64,000 bases of DNA from JAXLVB01 sp046329195 (GTDB lineage: Bacteria > Bacteroidota > Bacteroidia > Cytophagales > Spirosomataceae), in contig JAXLVB010000001.1 in assembly GCA_046329195.1 (NCBI GenBank), positions 1,054,001 through 1,118,000 of the forward strand, given 5' to 3'. Shown piece by piece: positions 27,782 through 36,488 of this stretch. Numbering within the stretch: position 1 is the first letter of the stretch; every line of letters starts with the position of its first letter. The position numbers and the translations under genes are program-made. Under the pieces are notes generated by a model. It saw only the letters and a program-made list of their open reading frames with translations, ran no database searches and was not told the DNA's origin.

Positions 27782-29213
27782 GAAAATACTCATTTCGTGG
27801 TATGCCAAAAATAATGACTTTGGTACAGACGGCACGATAAACCTGAAAGGGCCAACCATACAATTCCATCAGCACTTCTATCAGCACGATCAACATATTC
27901 TGTTAAGTTCGAGGAGTGAGGAGGACGGAGACCCATTTCTCTCAAAACTCATAGCAGAACTTACAAAGACCTACAAAGGTCGAATCATTGTACCCAAATT
28001 TATGAACTTGGTAGATGTGATTGATTTTCAGGCCATTAAAGGCAAAGTAGAAAAACTGTTGCTTGAATACAGGAATGATGACATTGATATTTTCTTTTCG
28101 CCAGGTACTTCGGCTATGCAACTAAGTTGGTATGCTTGCCACACCACCTTAGTGTTAAATACAAGGCTTTTGCAAACCCGAGAAGGAAAGTTTACAGGAA
28201 AGACAGTGCCTGATCTAATAGAATTAACTGTCGAAACCTCAAGTATCCCCCTTTCGGTAGTTATTTCGGAGCAGAAACAAAGCGAGTCCACTGAGGATTA
28301 TTTACTCACTGAAAGCATCCAACCCATTTACCAAAAGGCCAAATTAGTGGCCAATGCAGAGCGAGTAACCTGCCTTATCCGAGGGGAGAGTGGTACGGGC
28401 AAAGAGCATCTAGCAAATTATATACATAAAAATAGTGCCCGTAAAGACCATCCCTTCATCGCCATTAATTGCTCGGCTATTGGTGATAGTCTATTAGAAT
28501 CCCGATTGTTTGGCCATATAAAAGGAGCCTTTACCGATGCAAAGGAGGACAAAAAAGGACTTTTTGAAGAGGCGAATGGGGGGACGATCTTTTTAGATGA
28601 AATAGGAGATGTGAGTCCACACATGCAGCAGAGTTTGCTAAGGGTTTTGCAAGAGGGTGAAATTTCACCAATCGGCTCTACAAAAACCAAGAAATTAGAT
28701 GTAAGAATCATCGCTGCTACTCACAAACCCCTCGAAACCTTATGCGAAAAAAACGAATTTCGATGGGATCTATACTACCGACTTTCAGTGGTAGAATTAT
28801 TACTGCCCACCCTCCAAGAACGTGGTGAAACCGAACGAAGAAATTTAATAACATTTTTTTTGACGAAAATTCAGCAAGAGTTTAAAAAACAGAAGCCGTT
28901 AAAAATCGAAAAATCAGCGCTGGATTTATTGTTAAGCTACCCCTTTGCTGGCAATATTCGTGAATTAGAAAATGTAATTACCAATTTGTATGTATTCTGT
29001 GAAGAAAACGTAACTACCAACGAATTGCCAATAAAATTCAGGACACAGAAAAAAAAAGAAGCCCAGTCTTTTAATTGGAAAGAAGTAGAAAAAAACCTAA
29101 TTAAAGAAGCACTGGCACACTACAGAGGGAACCAGCGACAAACATCATTGGCAATAGGCTATGGTTCGCTCAATACCTTCAAGAAAAAAATGAAAGAGTA
29201 TGGGATTGAATGA
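27780..29213 (+). CDS. RtcR-like sigma-54 activator with CARF-type sensor domain
   Basis: 477 residues. The N-terminal 170 residues resemble the CARF-like sensor of RtcR: IDIFFSPGTSAMQLSWYA (about 101-118) aligns with the RtcR pattern HITTGTHVAQICWFLL. The central AAA+ domain has Walker A GESGTGKEHLANY (about 202-214), the sigma-54 contact loop GAFTDA (canonical GAFTGA), Walker B GTIFLDEIGD and the arginine stretch RWDLYYRLSV. The C-terminus is a Fis-type HTH (ALAHYRGNQRQTSLAIG). RtcR normally controls the RtcBA RNA-repair operon; no rtcA or rtcB is nearby. It is divergent from the DUF2130-BREX genes and is probably their regulator. Confidence 0.85.
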   Translation: MKILISWYAKNNDFGTDGTINLKGPTIQFHQHFYQHDQHILLSSRSEEDGDPFLSKLIAELTKTYKGRIIVPKFMNLVDVIDFQAIKGKVEKLLLEYRNDDIDIFFSPGTSAMQLSWYACHTTLVLNTRLLQTREGKFTGKTVPDLIELTVETSSIPLSVVISEQKQSESTEDYLLTESIQPIYQKAKLVANAERVTCLIRGESGTGKEHLANYIHKNSARKDHPFIAINCSAIGDSLLESRLFGHIKGAFTDAKEDKKGLFEEANGGTIFLDEIGDVSPHMQQSLLRVLQEGEISPIGSTKTKKLDVRIIAATHKPLETLCEKNEFRWDLYYRLSVVELLLPTLQERGETERRNLITFFLTKIQQEFKKQKPLKIEKSALDLLLSYPFAGNIRELENVITNLYVFCEENVTTNELPIKFRTQKKKEAQSFNWKEVEKNLIKEALAHYRGNQRQTSLAIGYGSLNTFKKKMKEYGIE

Positions 29214-29644
29214 GGCAGGAAAAGGAGGCTTGCTGGCATCATGAGGATCAAGACAAAAAACTCAGACACCTATCAGAGGTTTATATAAATGACCCTATAA
29301 TAGTTGCGGAGGTGTGAATTTGAAGGGTAAATACATTAACCAAACCATGGTTGAACCCTATAACAGAAACCCATCAAAACTGCTGGCTATTTTATCACAG
29401 CACATGCCTACCCGTACTCCGATTAAGCTTATTAATACTACTCTATCGCAAAAACGCATCGTTTATCAAAATCCGTGTAAAGATTTTCATTTATACTGCG
29501 TTCTTCTATTCGGTTTTCTTTCAAAGGAATCATCACCTCAATACCTTGTTGAGGATACTAACCAATCAGTAACATAGATTTTGCTAGCAATGAACGAACG
29601 CCTCCACGACTATCTGTCACTTTTAATAATCAAGGCCTGGTTGA
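29214..29644. other. Intergenic stretch without a convincing gene
   Basis: An 87-codon frame (29314-29577, GTG start) is open but shows no domain, unusual residue bias or ribosome-binding context. No hairpin with a T run is evident after the regulator's stop codon. It looks like decayed sequence between the BREX block and the next remnant. Confidence 0.4.
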
Positions 29645-30067
29645 TATCAGGTCGCTGACCCCCACTCAAATGATCTTTTCAATAATAGTCCCTTGAAGAA
29701 AAACTACCTGCTGAAAGGCAGTTTCTATTACGCACAAATGAAAAAAACTGGATATGTGATCGGGCGGCGTTCCGCTTTGTCTTTCTTCTGCAAAATCGGC
29801 ACCATAGACGTAGAATGTGATGGTGACCAATAATACCACACCAGCTACGAAGCTGTGGTGTATGACAAGACCCGAAACAATGAAATAGAAGCAGTAGCTA
29901 ATTGGGCAGTGCTACGCTTCACCACTCAACACCTTACCCACGAAATGGACTGGACACTCCAAACCATCAAACGGAAGATTGACCATTATGGTGGACTTTA
30001 CTATGCCTCCGAAGACAGGTATCGCTATGTGTCCAAGCCCAACGAACAATTGAACTTGTTTGAATGA
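29645..30067 (+). pseudogene. Small gene with an internal stop codon
   Basis: One frame stays open from 29645 to 30067 apart from a single TAA at 29831-29833. Before it: YLLKGSFYYAQMKKTGYVIG and RRSALSFFCKIGTIDVECDG; after it: YHTSYEAVVYDKTRNNEIEA and a C-terminus KPNEQLNLFE. Composition on both sides is protein-like, and the ATG at 29738 would give about 110 residues if the stop were sense. It reads as a recently inactivated mobile-element gene. No family is recognised. Confidence 0.5.
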
Positions 30068-30116
30068 TAGTTTGCTATTTTTCCAACGAGATAATTTTGA
30101 CCAACAATACAGCTAT

Positions 30117-30605
30117 TCACCCACCAAAATTCTGTGTACATAGACCATAAGAATGATTATTGAGGGAGGTTCCTACCCCCAAAAACCGAAATTCTTTATG
30201 CAAAATATTGGCTCGATGCCCACTTGATTTCATCCAACCCTCCACCATTTTGATGGCAAATTCCATTGGGGTCAGAGCCTTCGTAGCACTTCCCAAACCA
30301 AACTGGATACCAAATAGTTGTGGAAAGGTTACTCCACCAACAAAATCAAAGCACGGCCCTTTTGCTATATTTTCACCCAAAAAACTGAATTTCCCACCTG
30401 ATTGTATAATTCTATCCTGAGGAGTCCTTAATCCACGATTTTTCCAATCAGTATGGCTATAAAAATTGTCTTTTACCATATTATCAGAGTGGAGTGTGGC
30501 AGCTTTTGCTAATGATAAATCAGGCAAAAACGCAGGTAGGCGATGTTTTATGCGCTCCTGGTTGGTTAAGTTAAAGACAGCTTCGTTGATGAGTTGTATG
30601 TCCAT
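30117..30605 (-). CDS. CAP/SCP-domain protein
   Basis: 162 residues, nearly all one CAP (SCP/PR-1) domain: LHSDNMVKDNFYSHTD (about 38-53) with the first histidine, GENIAKGP (about 77-84) with the acidic ligand, SSGHRANILHKEFRFLGVG (about 130-148) with the second histidine, and GLCTQNFGG at the end. Unlike most bacterial relatives there is no signal peptide, so it stays in the cytoplasm or leaves by another route. First in position at the downstream end of the minus-strand AAA+/vWA module. Confidence 0.85.
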   Translation of the reverse strand: MDIQLINEAVFNLTNQERIKHRLPAFLPDLSLAKAATLHSDNMVKDNFYSHTDWKNRGLRTPQDRIIQSGGKFSFLGENIAKGPCFDFVGGVTFPQLFGIQFGLGSATKALTPMEFAIKMVEGWMKSSGHRANILHKEFRFLGVGTSLNNHSYGLCTQNFGG

Positions 30606-30709
30606 TGTAATCCTTGTTTGTTTAATGTGCCAATTGAAAATAGAATTTCACTGTTGTATAGCCACAACCTTCCCATCCTCTTTTTACAATGTTGTGTAGG
30701 CATGAGGAA

Positions 30710-31375
30710 TCACCTACTCGCTACATATTTTTTAAGCTCAATCTGGGTGTCGTAGCCGTAACCTTGTAGATCAGCACCTGCTGATTGAAAAAACGAGGCC
30801 CAAAAAAGTTTCACGTTTTCAATTTGTTTCCCCGCCAATGCACCTGCATCTTTGGTGGATGTCGCTCCATAGACCAAGACTTTCACCCCTGCTAAATCAG
30901 GTATTTTATGCTGGGCTTTGAGTTCCAAAACTTTTTTGCTGACCTCACCCGCTTTCAGTTTGCCAAAGCTGGAAAAATCATACGTTCTTTCTTTATTCTC
31001 ATTCACCATGTCTGAGAACACTACAAAGCAAGTCTCATACATGTAGTTGGCATCACCTTGTTGTGCACCATTCAATATTTTCTCAATAGTGGAGCTCGTT
31101 TTGTTATGCTCAACCAAGGTCTTAGCTTCGTTTAAGGCATTGATAATATCAGTATAGCCTCCACAGGCTTTTCGTTCTTTTCGTTTAGCCAAAATGGTTT
31201 TGGACAAGCTTTCTCTAACAGAAATATCCAAATAGTGTCTTAACCTCGCCCGGCTGCTATCGGCTTGGTGATTGATGCCATCTTCTTTGTTTGAAAAATC
31301 CATTTCGGCAAGGTCAAAGGCATAAATCCGTTCTGCCTGTGTCTGACTGCAAGCATCTATAAACTGTACCGTCAA
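30710..31375 (-). CDS. vWA-like protein with degenerate metal site
   Basis: About 221 residues from a TTG codon at 31375; no ATG precedes the conserved region. Fold elements recall the vWA protein at 37682-38512: strand RIYAFDLAEMDFS, helix GGYTDIINALNEAKTL, strand ETCFVVFSDMVNE and LAGVKVLVYGAT followed by VKLFWASFFQSAGA. The first strand has DLAEMD rather than D-x-S-x-S, so metal binding is doubtful. A GTG with a better upstream AAAGGAG lies at 31388 but in another frame, so a start-proximal frameshift is possible. Confidence 0.5.
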   Translation of the reverse strand: MTVQFIDACSQTQAERIYAFDLAEMDFSNKEDGINHQADSSRARLRHYLDISVRESLSKTILAKRKERKACGGYTDIINALNEAKTLVEHNKTSSTIEKILNGAQQGDANYMYETCFVVFSDMVNENKERTYDFSSFGKLKAGEVSKKVLELKAQHKIPDLAGVKVLVYGATSTKDAGALAGKQIENVKLFWASFFQSAGADLQGYGYDTQIELKKYVASR

Positions 31376-31400
31376 TTTGTCTTGTTCACCCTGTCTCCTT

Positions 31401-31415
31401 TACCTAATTTAGGTA
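31401..31415. promoter_or_regulatory. 15-bp palindrome upstream of the vWA-like gene
   Basis: TACCTAATTTAGGTA is a perfect palindrome 26 bases before the TTG start at 31375, in promoter position. The rest of the gap up to 31616 is AT-rich and carries one copy of the GTTAGTTGGCGTT motif (31563-31576). Confidence 0.45.
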
Positions 31416-31616
31416 GTTAGCAAGATTAATGTGACAGTTATTACTACTTGATGAATATCATTTAACCAATTGACTATCAATAAATTAAATGATTATCTTC
31501 AAATTACCACATTTTTAAATTTACCTACTTGCCTCTTGGCAATCATTTAAACCAAGGGTGAGTTAGTTGGCGTTAGGGGAAGAATAACCAGAGAAGTAGT
31601 GTTCCGGGTGTTGCTT

Positions 31617-31799
31617 CTAAAACAATTCTCCAAACCTTAGATAAGTATAAAGTGTTAGCCCAAGAGCAAGCAATACTACCAATAAAACCAAAAGCATTTT
31701 TCCCGTCGCATGAATAGAATGAATGAAGTGATGAATCGTATCATGAACATACTTATGGACCATCCACAAGAGGAGTAATGCCAAGATGGAAACGATCAT
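31617..31799 (-). CDS. Small two-helix membrane protein
   Basis: 60 residues with two hydrophobic helices, MIVSILALLLLWMVHKYV (1-18) and MLLVLLVVLLALGLTLYTYL (35-54), joined by a histidine-rich loop (HDTIHHFIHSIHATGK). It starts 11 bases after the aminotransferase gene ends and is probably in its operon. The His cluster could bind metal, but no family is recognised. Confidence 0.5.
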   Translation of the reverse strand: MIVSILALLLLWMVHKYVHDTIHHFIHSIHATGKMLLVLLVVLLALGLTLYTYLRFGELF

Positions 31800-31810
31800 T
31801 GTTTGTTGAG

Positions 31811-32893
31811 TTAAGACGTGGCGTTTAACGTTATCAGGTCATTGAATAGAACAGACGACTTTTGTTTTAGTAAATTTTCAGAGCAAGAAAATCTACGGCT
31901 GAATTGCTTTCTAAATGAGTTGTCGAATGGAATCAGCTCCAACAAGGATGGCGTGGCCATCAATTCTTGCTTTTTATCTTTGAGAAATTCATTTACTCGC
32001 TTCAATCCCACCGACGGCTTCAACTGTAAAGAGTAGTTAAAAAACGTTGATGAATCTAATGAAGGCAGGTGTGGCGTTTCGTCAATCAAATTTTCTTGTT
32101 GAAGTTGCTGCAACACCTCAAAACATTTACCTTGGTGTTTCTTCAAGTCTATGAGTGAATCATCAAAGGTATAGTTCAACAAAATAGCTGAAAGCGGATT
32201 CATCCTTCCATTGAGTGGAGCATAGGCATTGTAATGGCTGAGACCTAAAACCGCCTTTTGCCTCGATGGATGCTGAGAATACCAAAGTAGTTTTTCATAG
32301 ATAGCTTCATCGTCTGTTACAATGGCTCCCCCCTCTCCCGCAAAGAGTGATTTCCCAGGAGAAAAACTAAGTACCACCAGATCAGCAAAAAAACCTGCGG
32401 GTTTAGTGTGGTGATATGCTCCCAAACTTTGGGCACTGTCGCTGATGTAATATAAGCCGTGCTTTGTACAAAAATCTTTTATTGCTTTTGAATTGACCGA
32501 CGTTCCATGGTAATCAACAGACAACACTGCTTTGGTTTTTGACGTGACTGCCAAGGGCAGGTCATTAACCGAAAGATGAAGCGAACCAGCATCAAATGAG
32601 GTAAAGCGAAGTTTGTTACCATGCAATAAAAAGGGGGCAACCGAACCACCCCAATTGATGGGCGACGTAAGGATTTCAGTACGATGCAATTCCAGCGCAA
32701 GGCACACCGCTTGCAAAGCCGTAGTAGCATTGCTAAACGCCAATGCGAACTTTTTGCCGTAGTATCTACTTAATTTTTGTTCCAAAAGAAAAGTGGCACC
32801 AGCACCTGATAGGTGCTGGTGCTGCATAGAGGTTTGATCTCTACAATCCTCTATGTAAGTCAATAGTCTATTCGTTAGCGTGTCACTGGTCAT
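31811..32893 (-). CDS. DegT/DnrJ/EryC1/StrS-type aminotransferase-like protein
   Basis: 360 residues, PLP-dependent fold type I. LSGAGATFLLEQKLSRYYGKK (early part GAGATFLLE), FALAFSNATTALQAVCLAL, the aspartate strand YYISDSAQSLGA and the cofactor-lysine motif SFSPGKSLFAGEGGAIVTDD all match the DegT family, whose members usually aminate or dehydrate keto-sugars. No other sugar-nucleotide gene is nearby, so it is probably used for a special modification in this module. The C-terminus is divergent. Confidence 0.85.
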   Translation of the reverse strand: MTSDTLTNRLLTYIEDCRDQTSMQHQHLSGAGATFLLEQKLSRYYGKKFALAFSNATTALQAVCLALELHRTEILTSPINWGGSVAPFLLHGNKLRFTSFDAGSLHLSVNDLPLAVTSKTKAVLSVDYHGTSVNSKAIKDFCTKHGLYYISDSAQSLGAYHHTKPAGFFADLVVLSFSPGKSLFAGEGGAIVTDDEAIYEKLLWYSQHPSRQKAVLGLSHYNAYAPLNGRMNPLSAILLNYTFDDSLIDLKKHQGKCFEVLQQLQQENLIDETPHLPSLDSSTFFNYSLQLKPSVGLKRVNEFLKDKKQELMATPSLLELIPFDNSFRKQFSRRFSCSENLLKQKSSVLFNDLITLNATS

Positions 32894-33015
32894 TGTATTT
32901 CAGTAGAATTGTTGCAGGTCTATCAAAATACGAACATAGGACTCATACCACTATCCGGAGGGGTTTACGGCATAAACCCATACTCGCACGTAGATTTATT
33001 CGTAACCCAATGCAA

Positions 33016-33555
33016 CTATACGTGTATTAGTTCTTGGTTCTCAACAAATGTATCTGGATTGTCATGTAGAAACTTTTCTTCAAGGCACAGCACCATCTCT
33101 GTATATAGCTCCCTCGCTTCTATAAATTTGCCCTCTTGAATAAAATCAAAGCAAGGCTGCAAATAACGCTTCCAAATCGTATCGTAGATAACGTCACTAT
33201 CCATACGACGGTTAATGACCGTAACAATCTGGGGCGCAACCTCATAATACCGATTGATAAGTTCTTGCCCCCCTGCTTGTTCCGCAAGCCAGTTATCTCT
33301 ATAATTGCGGAATAGCGTTAGCTCCGTGCAATTATCCCCTTTCCCGCTCACTTGCGAAATCGTGGCTGTGGTAATAAAACAACCTCCCCCAGAAGAGGTA
33401 TAGACCGTACCACGCCCCTTGCAACGAGGACAAGTATGCCACATCTTTCCCTGACATTTGGGGCATTTTGAGTGAGGATAAACTGGGGGCGAATTGTGAC
33501 AGCGAACTTCGCCTTTTCCTTTACAAGCCGGACACGTAGAAGTATGGTTTGACAT
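33016..33555 (-). CDS. DnaJ-type zinc-ribbon protein with CFITTA box
   Basis: 179 residues. The N-terminus has CPACKGKGEVRC, CPKCQGKMWHTC and CPRCKGRG, a DnaJ-like cysteine-rich zinc centre without a J domain. Then GGGCFITTATISQ, followed by LTLFRNYRDNWLAEQAGGQEL and YYEVAPQIVTVIN, which is the CFI-box region found at the C-terminus of many bacterial proteins near secretion or conflict genes. No signal peptide. Role unknown; a chaperone or adaptor in the module is plausible. Confidence 0.75.
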   Translation of the reverse strand: MSNHTSTCPACKGKGEVRCHNSPPVYPHSKCPKCQGKMWHTCPRCKGRGTVYTSSGGGCFITTATISQVSGKGDNCTELTLFRNYRDNWLAEQAGGQELINRYYEVAPQIVTVINRRMDSDVIYDTIWKRYLQPCFDFIQEGKFIEARELYTEMVLCLEEKFLHDNPDTFVENQELIHV

Positions 33556-33795
33556 CGTTTGAATAGTTAAAGGTTAACTGCTAACTATACCGCTAAGTAA
33601 GTTAGTTACAGTTATCTGCACCAAAGCTATTCACAATCAATGCCTTACGGAGGACGGAATGGTCGGTTTTTCATGGCTGGACAATTTCTTCGTGCGTTGC
33701 TTAAATACTTGATAACCAGCTCTCCCCTCCAAGAAGCGGCCTCTGCTGCGGAGGGGTTGGAGGCCTCCGCAGCTACGGTGAGGTGAAACAAAGAA
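33556..33795. promoter_or_regulatory. Intergenic region with palindrome and hairpin
   Basis: AGTTAA-AGG-TTAACT (33565-33579) is 10 bases before the zinc-ribbon gene's start and could be an operator; a GTTAGTT motif lies just beyond (33602-33608). GCTGCGGAGG (33745-33754) pairs with CCTCCGCAGC (33764-33773), a GC-rich hairpin 22 bases past the ATPase stop codon that may end or slow the upstream transcript. Confidence 0.5.
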
Positions 33796-35592
33796 TTACA
33801 CATTGGCATAAGGTTCTAACTCGCCAATTCGCTTCCTCAACTTCTCCTGATCTATTCTGAAATCAGCCGTCAAGATATCACGGATGTATTCAGGGTAAGG
33901 GAAGTTTGGATCTGGACAATTTTGGGCATCATTCCACCACGGCAAGAAACTGTTGTTCCGGCAATAGGCTAACGCACAATAATCACTAAAAACTGACGCA
34001 ATTTTGTTGCTGTTCGGAATGATGTCATGCGAGGCAAACTCAATGTGTTCTATGCCCAACTCCCCATCAAGTATGGCTTGCGAGGCAACTAACGCTTCCC
34101 TGATTTCCCTTGGGGCCGCCCCTGCCTGATAAAATCGTTCTGCCGATGCAATCAATCGTGAATCGTTCACCGAAACACCAAGGTTTTGATTCAATCCTGC
34201 TGCTATACTGCAAACCATAGCAGCAAAATCAGATTGCAAAGGCATCAGCACAGGCAAGATAATCCAACGTTGGCGCATTGCTTCCGAGATGGCATTAGGA
34301 CGGTTAGAGGTTCCTACCAAACAAACTTTGCCAGAAAGAGACGTGTCTGCCAAAAATGATTGAAGCTGTCCCATAATATTTTGAGTAACCCCCGAATCAT
34401 TCGCTTGCATCCCTCGGTTCATTGGAAGCTGCATTTCAATTTCATCTATCAGCCCAAGTCCACCAAGTTCCCGCAGCAGGTTTAATTGCAAGCGTGATTT
34501 TCGCTCACTTTCACCCACCCACATCGTTTTGCTGTTTTCCAAGGTGAAAGTTGGCACATTGGCGTTGGCGGCGGCAATTAACGTAAGAACTGTTTTCCCG
34601 CCACTTGGCGACCCACACAAGATAAGGTTACGGGGAATGTTTTTGTTCCCGTTCTTCAATCCATTGGCAATGCGCATCAATATCTCCATGGGTTTCTTGA
34701 TAGTAGAACCAACTACATGGATGCCCTTTACCCGGTCGTGGTCTATGGCCTGCAAAGTCCCCTCACTTAATGCTATAATGTCTGTTTGTTTTTTGCTGAA
34801 TACATCAGCGGCTGTAATCGGACTCCCTGTTTTATCGCCAGACAGAAAAATAGACTCCAAGGATCGGTTCGGTGTGCCACTGCTGAGGTTAGCAATCACT
34901 TCATCACTGAGTGCTGCCTCTGTTTTGGCATTCGAGTAACGGGTACGTAGTGCACAAATAAAGTCCATTTTGTCTGCTGCGCTGGGCTGTGCAATGGTTA
35001 CAGAGGGTATGGTCTGGTAAATCAGATTCTCTATTAACCCTTGTCGAGACTCAGCAAGCACAGTATAGTTCTGGCTTTTGCGAAAACCCAACGAATTACT
35101 CAATCGAAATGCTAATTCAATGGCTACAATTTGCTCTTGCGTATGAGAACCATGATTGAGGTGGGGCAGTAAATTTTCACTAAACTCAATCAAGATTAGA
35201 AAGCGGAGCGGAACGCCGTCACGTAGTGTAAGCGGAGTGGTTTGCTGACCCAGTCTAAGTAAGGCACGCAAGATGTTGATAAACTCTGACTCGTCACCAG
35301 TTGCTTTATTACCTGTGCTGTTTCGGATGCCTAAGTTTGAAAGAACCTTGGTTACATTATTTCGCTCGGTATTGTTCAAATCACTTAGATCGTATGTTAC
35401 GCCCGTTGATCTCGAATATTGCACCATCACCAAATTGTGTTTGGTAAGAGCTTGGGTGCGGAGTAACTCAATGAGGGGCTGAATCTGCTTGCTTGGGTTC
35501 AATTCAAGGTCGTGAAGACCACGACCTTGAATGATGATGCAAGACTTGCCTTCGGCATAGGGTTGCAAAATTTGAGTAATTGCTGTTGACAT
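33796..35592 (-). CDS. AAA+ ATPase, Ycf46-like layout
   Basis: 598 residues. An N-terminal non-ATPase domain of about 250 residues (SCIIIQGRGLHDLELNPSKQ...LVMVQYSRSTGV) precedes a single AAA+ module: Walker A CGSPSGGKTVLTL (about 322-334), Walker B LGLIDEIEMQLP (about 378-389), sensor 1 VCLVGTSNRPNAISEAMRQRW and a C-terminal lid (GAAPREIREALVAS). The overall order recalls Ycf46-type and classic AAA proteins. It probably remodels the membrane or vWA partners encoded in the same operon; it starts 4 bases after the next gene upstream ends. Confidence 0.75.
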   Translation of the reverse strand: MSTAITQILQPYAEGKSCIIIQGRGLHDLELNPSKQIQPLIELLRTQALTKHNLVMVQYSRSTGVTYDLSDLNNTERNNVTKVLSNLGIRNSTGNKATGDESEFINILRALLRLGQQTTPLTLRDGVPLRFLILIEFSENLLPHLNHGSHTQEQIVAIELAFRLSNSLGFRKSQNYTVLAESRQGLIENLIYQTIPSVTIAQPSAADKMDFICALRTRYSNAKTEAALSDEVIANLSSGTPNRSLESIFLSGDKTGSPITAADVFSKKQTDIIALSEGTLQAIDHDRVKGIHVVGSTIKKPMEILMRIANGLKNGNKNIPRNLILCGSPSGGKTVLTLIAAANANVPTFTLENSKTMWVGESERKSRLQLNLLRELGGLGLIDEIEMQLPMNRGMQANDSGVTQNIMGQLQSFLADTSLSGKVCLVGTSNRPNAISEAMRQRWIILPVLMPLQSDFAAMVCSIAAGLNQNLGVSVNDSRLIASAERFYQAGAAPREIREALVASQAILDGELGIEHIEFASHDIIPNSNKIASVFSDYCALAYCRNNSFLPWWNDAQNCPDPNFPYPEYIRDILTADFRIDQEKLRKRIGELEPYANV

Positions 35593-35596
35593 GAGG

Positions 35597-36484
35597 TTAG
35601 ATTTTTTGTTTGTGAGGTGTGTTCATTTTTATCCTACGTGCTTGTTCTTTATTTTTGCGTAGTGCTTCCTTATCTTGCTGGTCAATCATCTTTGAGTAGG
35701 GCATTTGGCAGGCACCGCCCGTGAAAGTGGTCTTTTCGCTGCCAATTTTGATACCCATTTTCTTCAACTCATCATTAAAACTCGTGATAATGGCATTACA
35801 AGAACCGTCTGTAATTCCGATGGTCTCCGTGTTGGCATTCACTTGGTTGGTGTTGGCATCTACACTGATTTCTGAATTGAGACGCTGACCGATGTTGTTG
35901 GTGGCAATCACCTCTAATTTCCCAGCTACTTGTTTAATCTCAACTTGTTTGAAACCGACTGCTACACTTGCCTTAGCACAAGCCTTGGCCAAGTTTGCAG
36001 TGAATACCTTCGTATGAGCCACTTCAAGCTGGTGCATCACCGCCTTTATTCCCGTATTCAAGGTCTTTTCATCCCGAGCACTCAGTACAGCCTTGATTCC
36101 ACTCTTTACCATTCGCTGATCTGCCACCTTAAAGTCCATCCTCGAAATAGACGAAATAAGCGAAGCTTTTTTGGCATCAAGCGTAGAAAGCCCGTGGTGT
36201 TCCAATTTTTTGATAGTGGGCGAAAACGTACTTCCAAAGGCAGCCCGTAAGGTATTCGGGCTACATACCGTAGTAGAGGCAGTGGTAAAATGTAAACCAC
36301 TATGGGTTGCATTGAGGGCGCTAAGGATATGTTGCGGACACATAGATTGGATGTCAGGCAAGGCCATACTAAGGGGCTGGTAGCTACTCATTTCGCTGAG
36401 GTTTACCATAGAGGCATGAATTGCAGACACAGTGGGTGTCTCGTCAATCGAAATGATGTTGGAGCGTTCGGAGATTTGTGACAT
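35597..36484 (-). CDS. Unknown protein with DUF2997-like C-terminus
   Basis: 295 residues from the ATG at 36484, which leaves a 4-base gap to the gene before it; a longer frame would overlap that gene. The N-terminal two thirds are helical and Ala/Ser-rich. About 210-290 reads KLEVIATNNIGQRLNSEISV...ITDGSCNAIITSFNDELKKMG...FTGGACQMP; the strand pair followed by a Gly-Ser-Cys turn and helix recalls DUF2997/DUF1257 proteins that accompany Ycf46-like ATPases. This resemblance is weak and by eye. Confidence 0.5.
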   Translation of the reverse strand: MSQISERSNIISIDETPTVSAIHASMVNLSEMSSYQPLSMALPDIQSMCPQHILSALNATHSGLHFTTASTTVCSPNTLRAAFGSTFSPTIKKLEHHGLSTLDAKKASLISSISRMDFKVADQRMVKSGIKAVLSARDEKTLNTGIKAVMHQLEVAHTKVFTANLAKACAKASVAVGFKQVEIKQVAGKLEVIATNNIGQRLNSEISVDANTNQVNANTETIGITDGSCNAIITSFNDELKKMGIKIGSEKTTFTGGACQMPYSKMIDQQDKEALRKNKEQARRIKMNTPHKQKI

Positions 36485-36488
36485 GATG

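Noticed and set aside
27780..29213. Type III CRISPR component because of the CARF-like domain
   Set aside because: The domain is joined to a sigma-54 AAA+ module as in RtcR, and no Cas10, Csm or Cmr gene or array is present.
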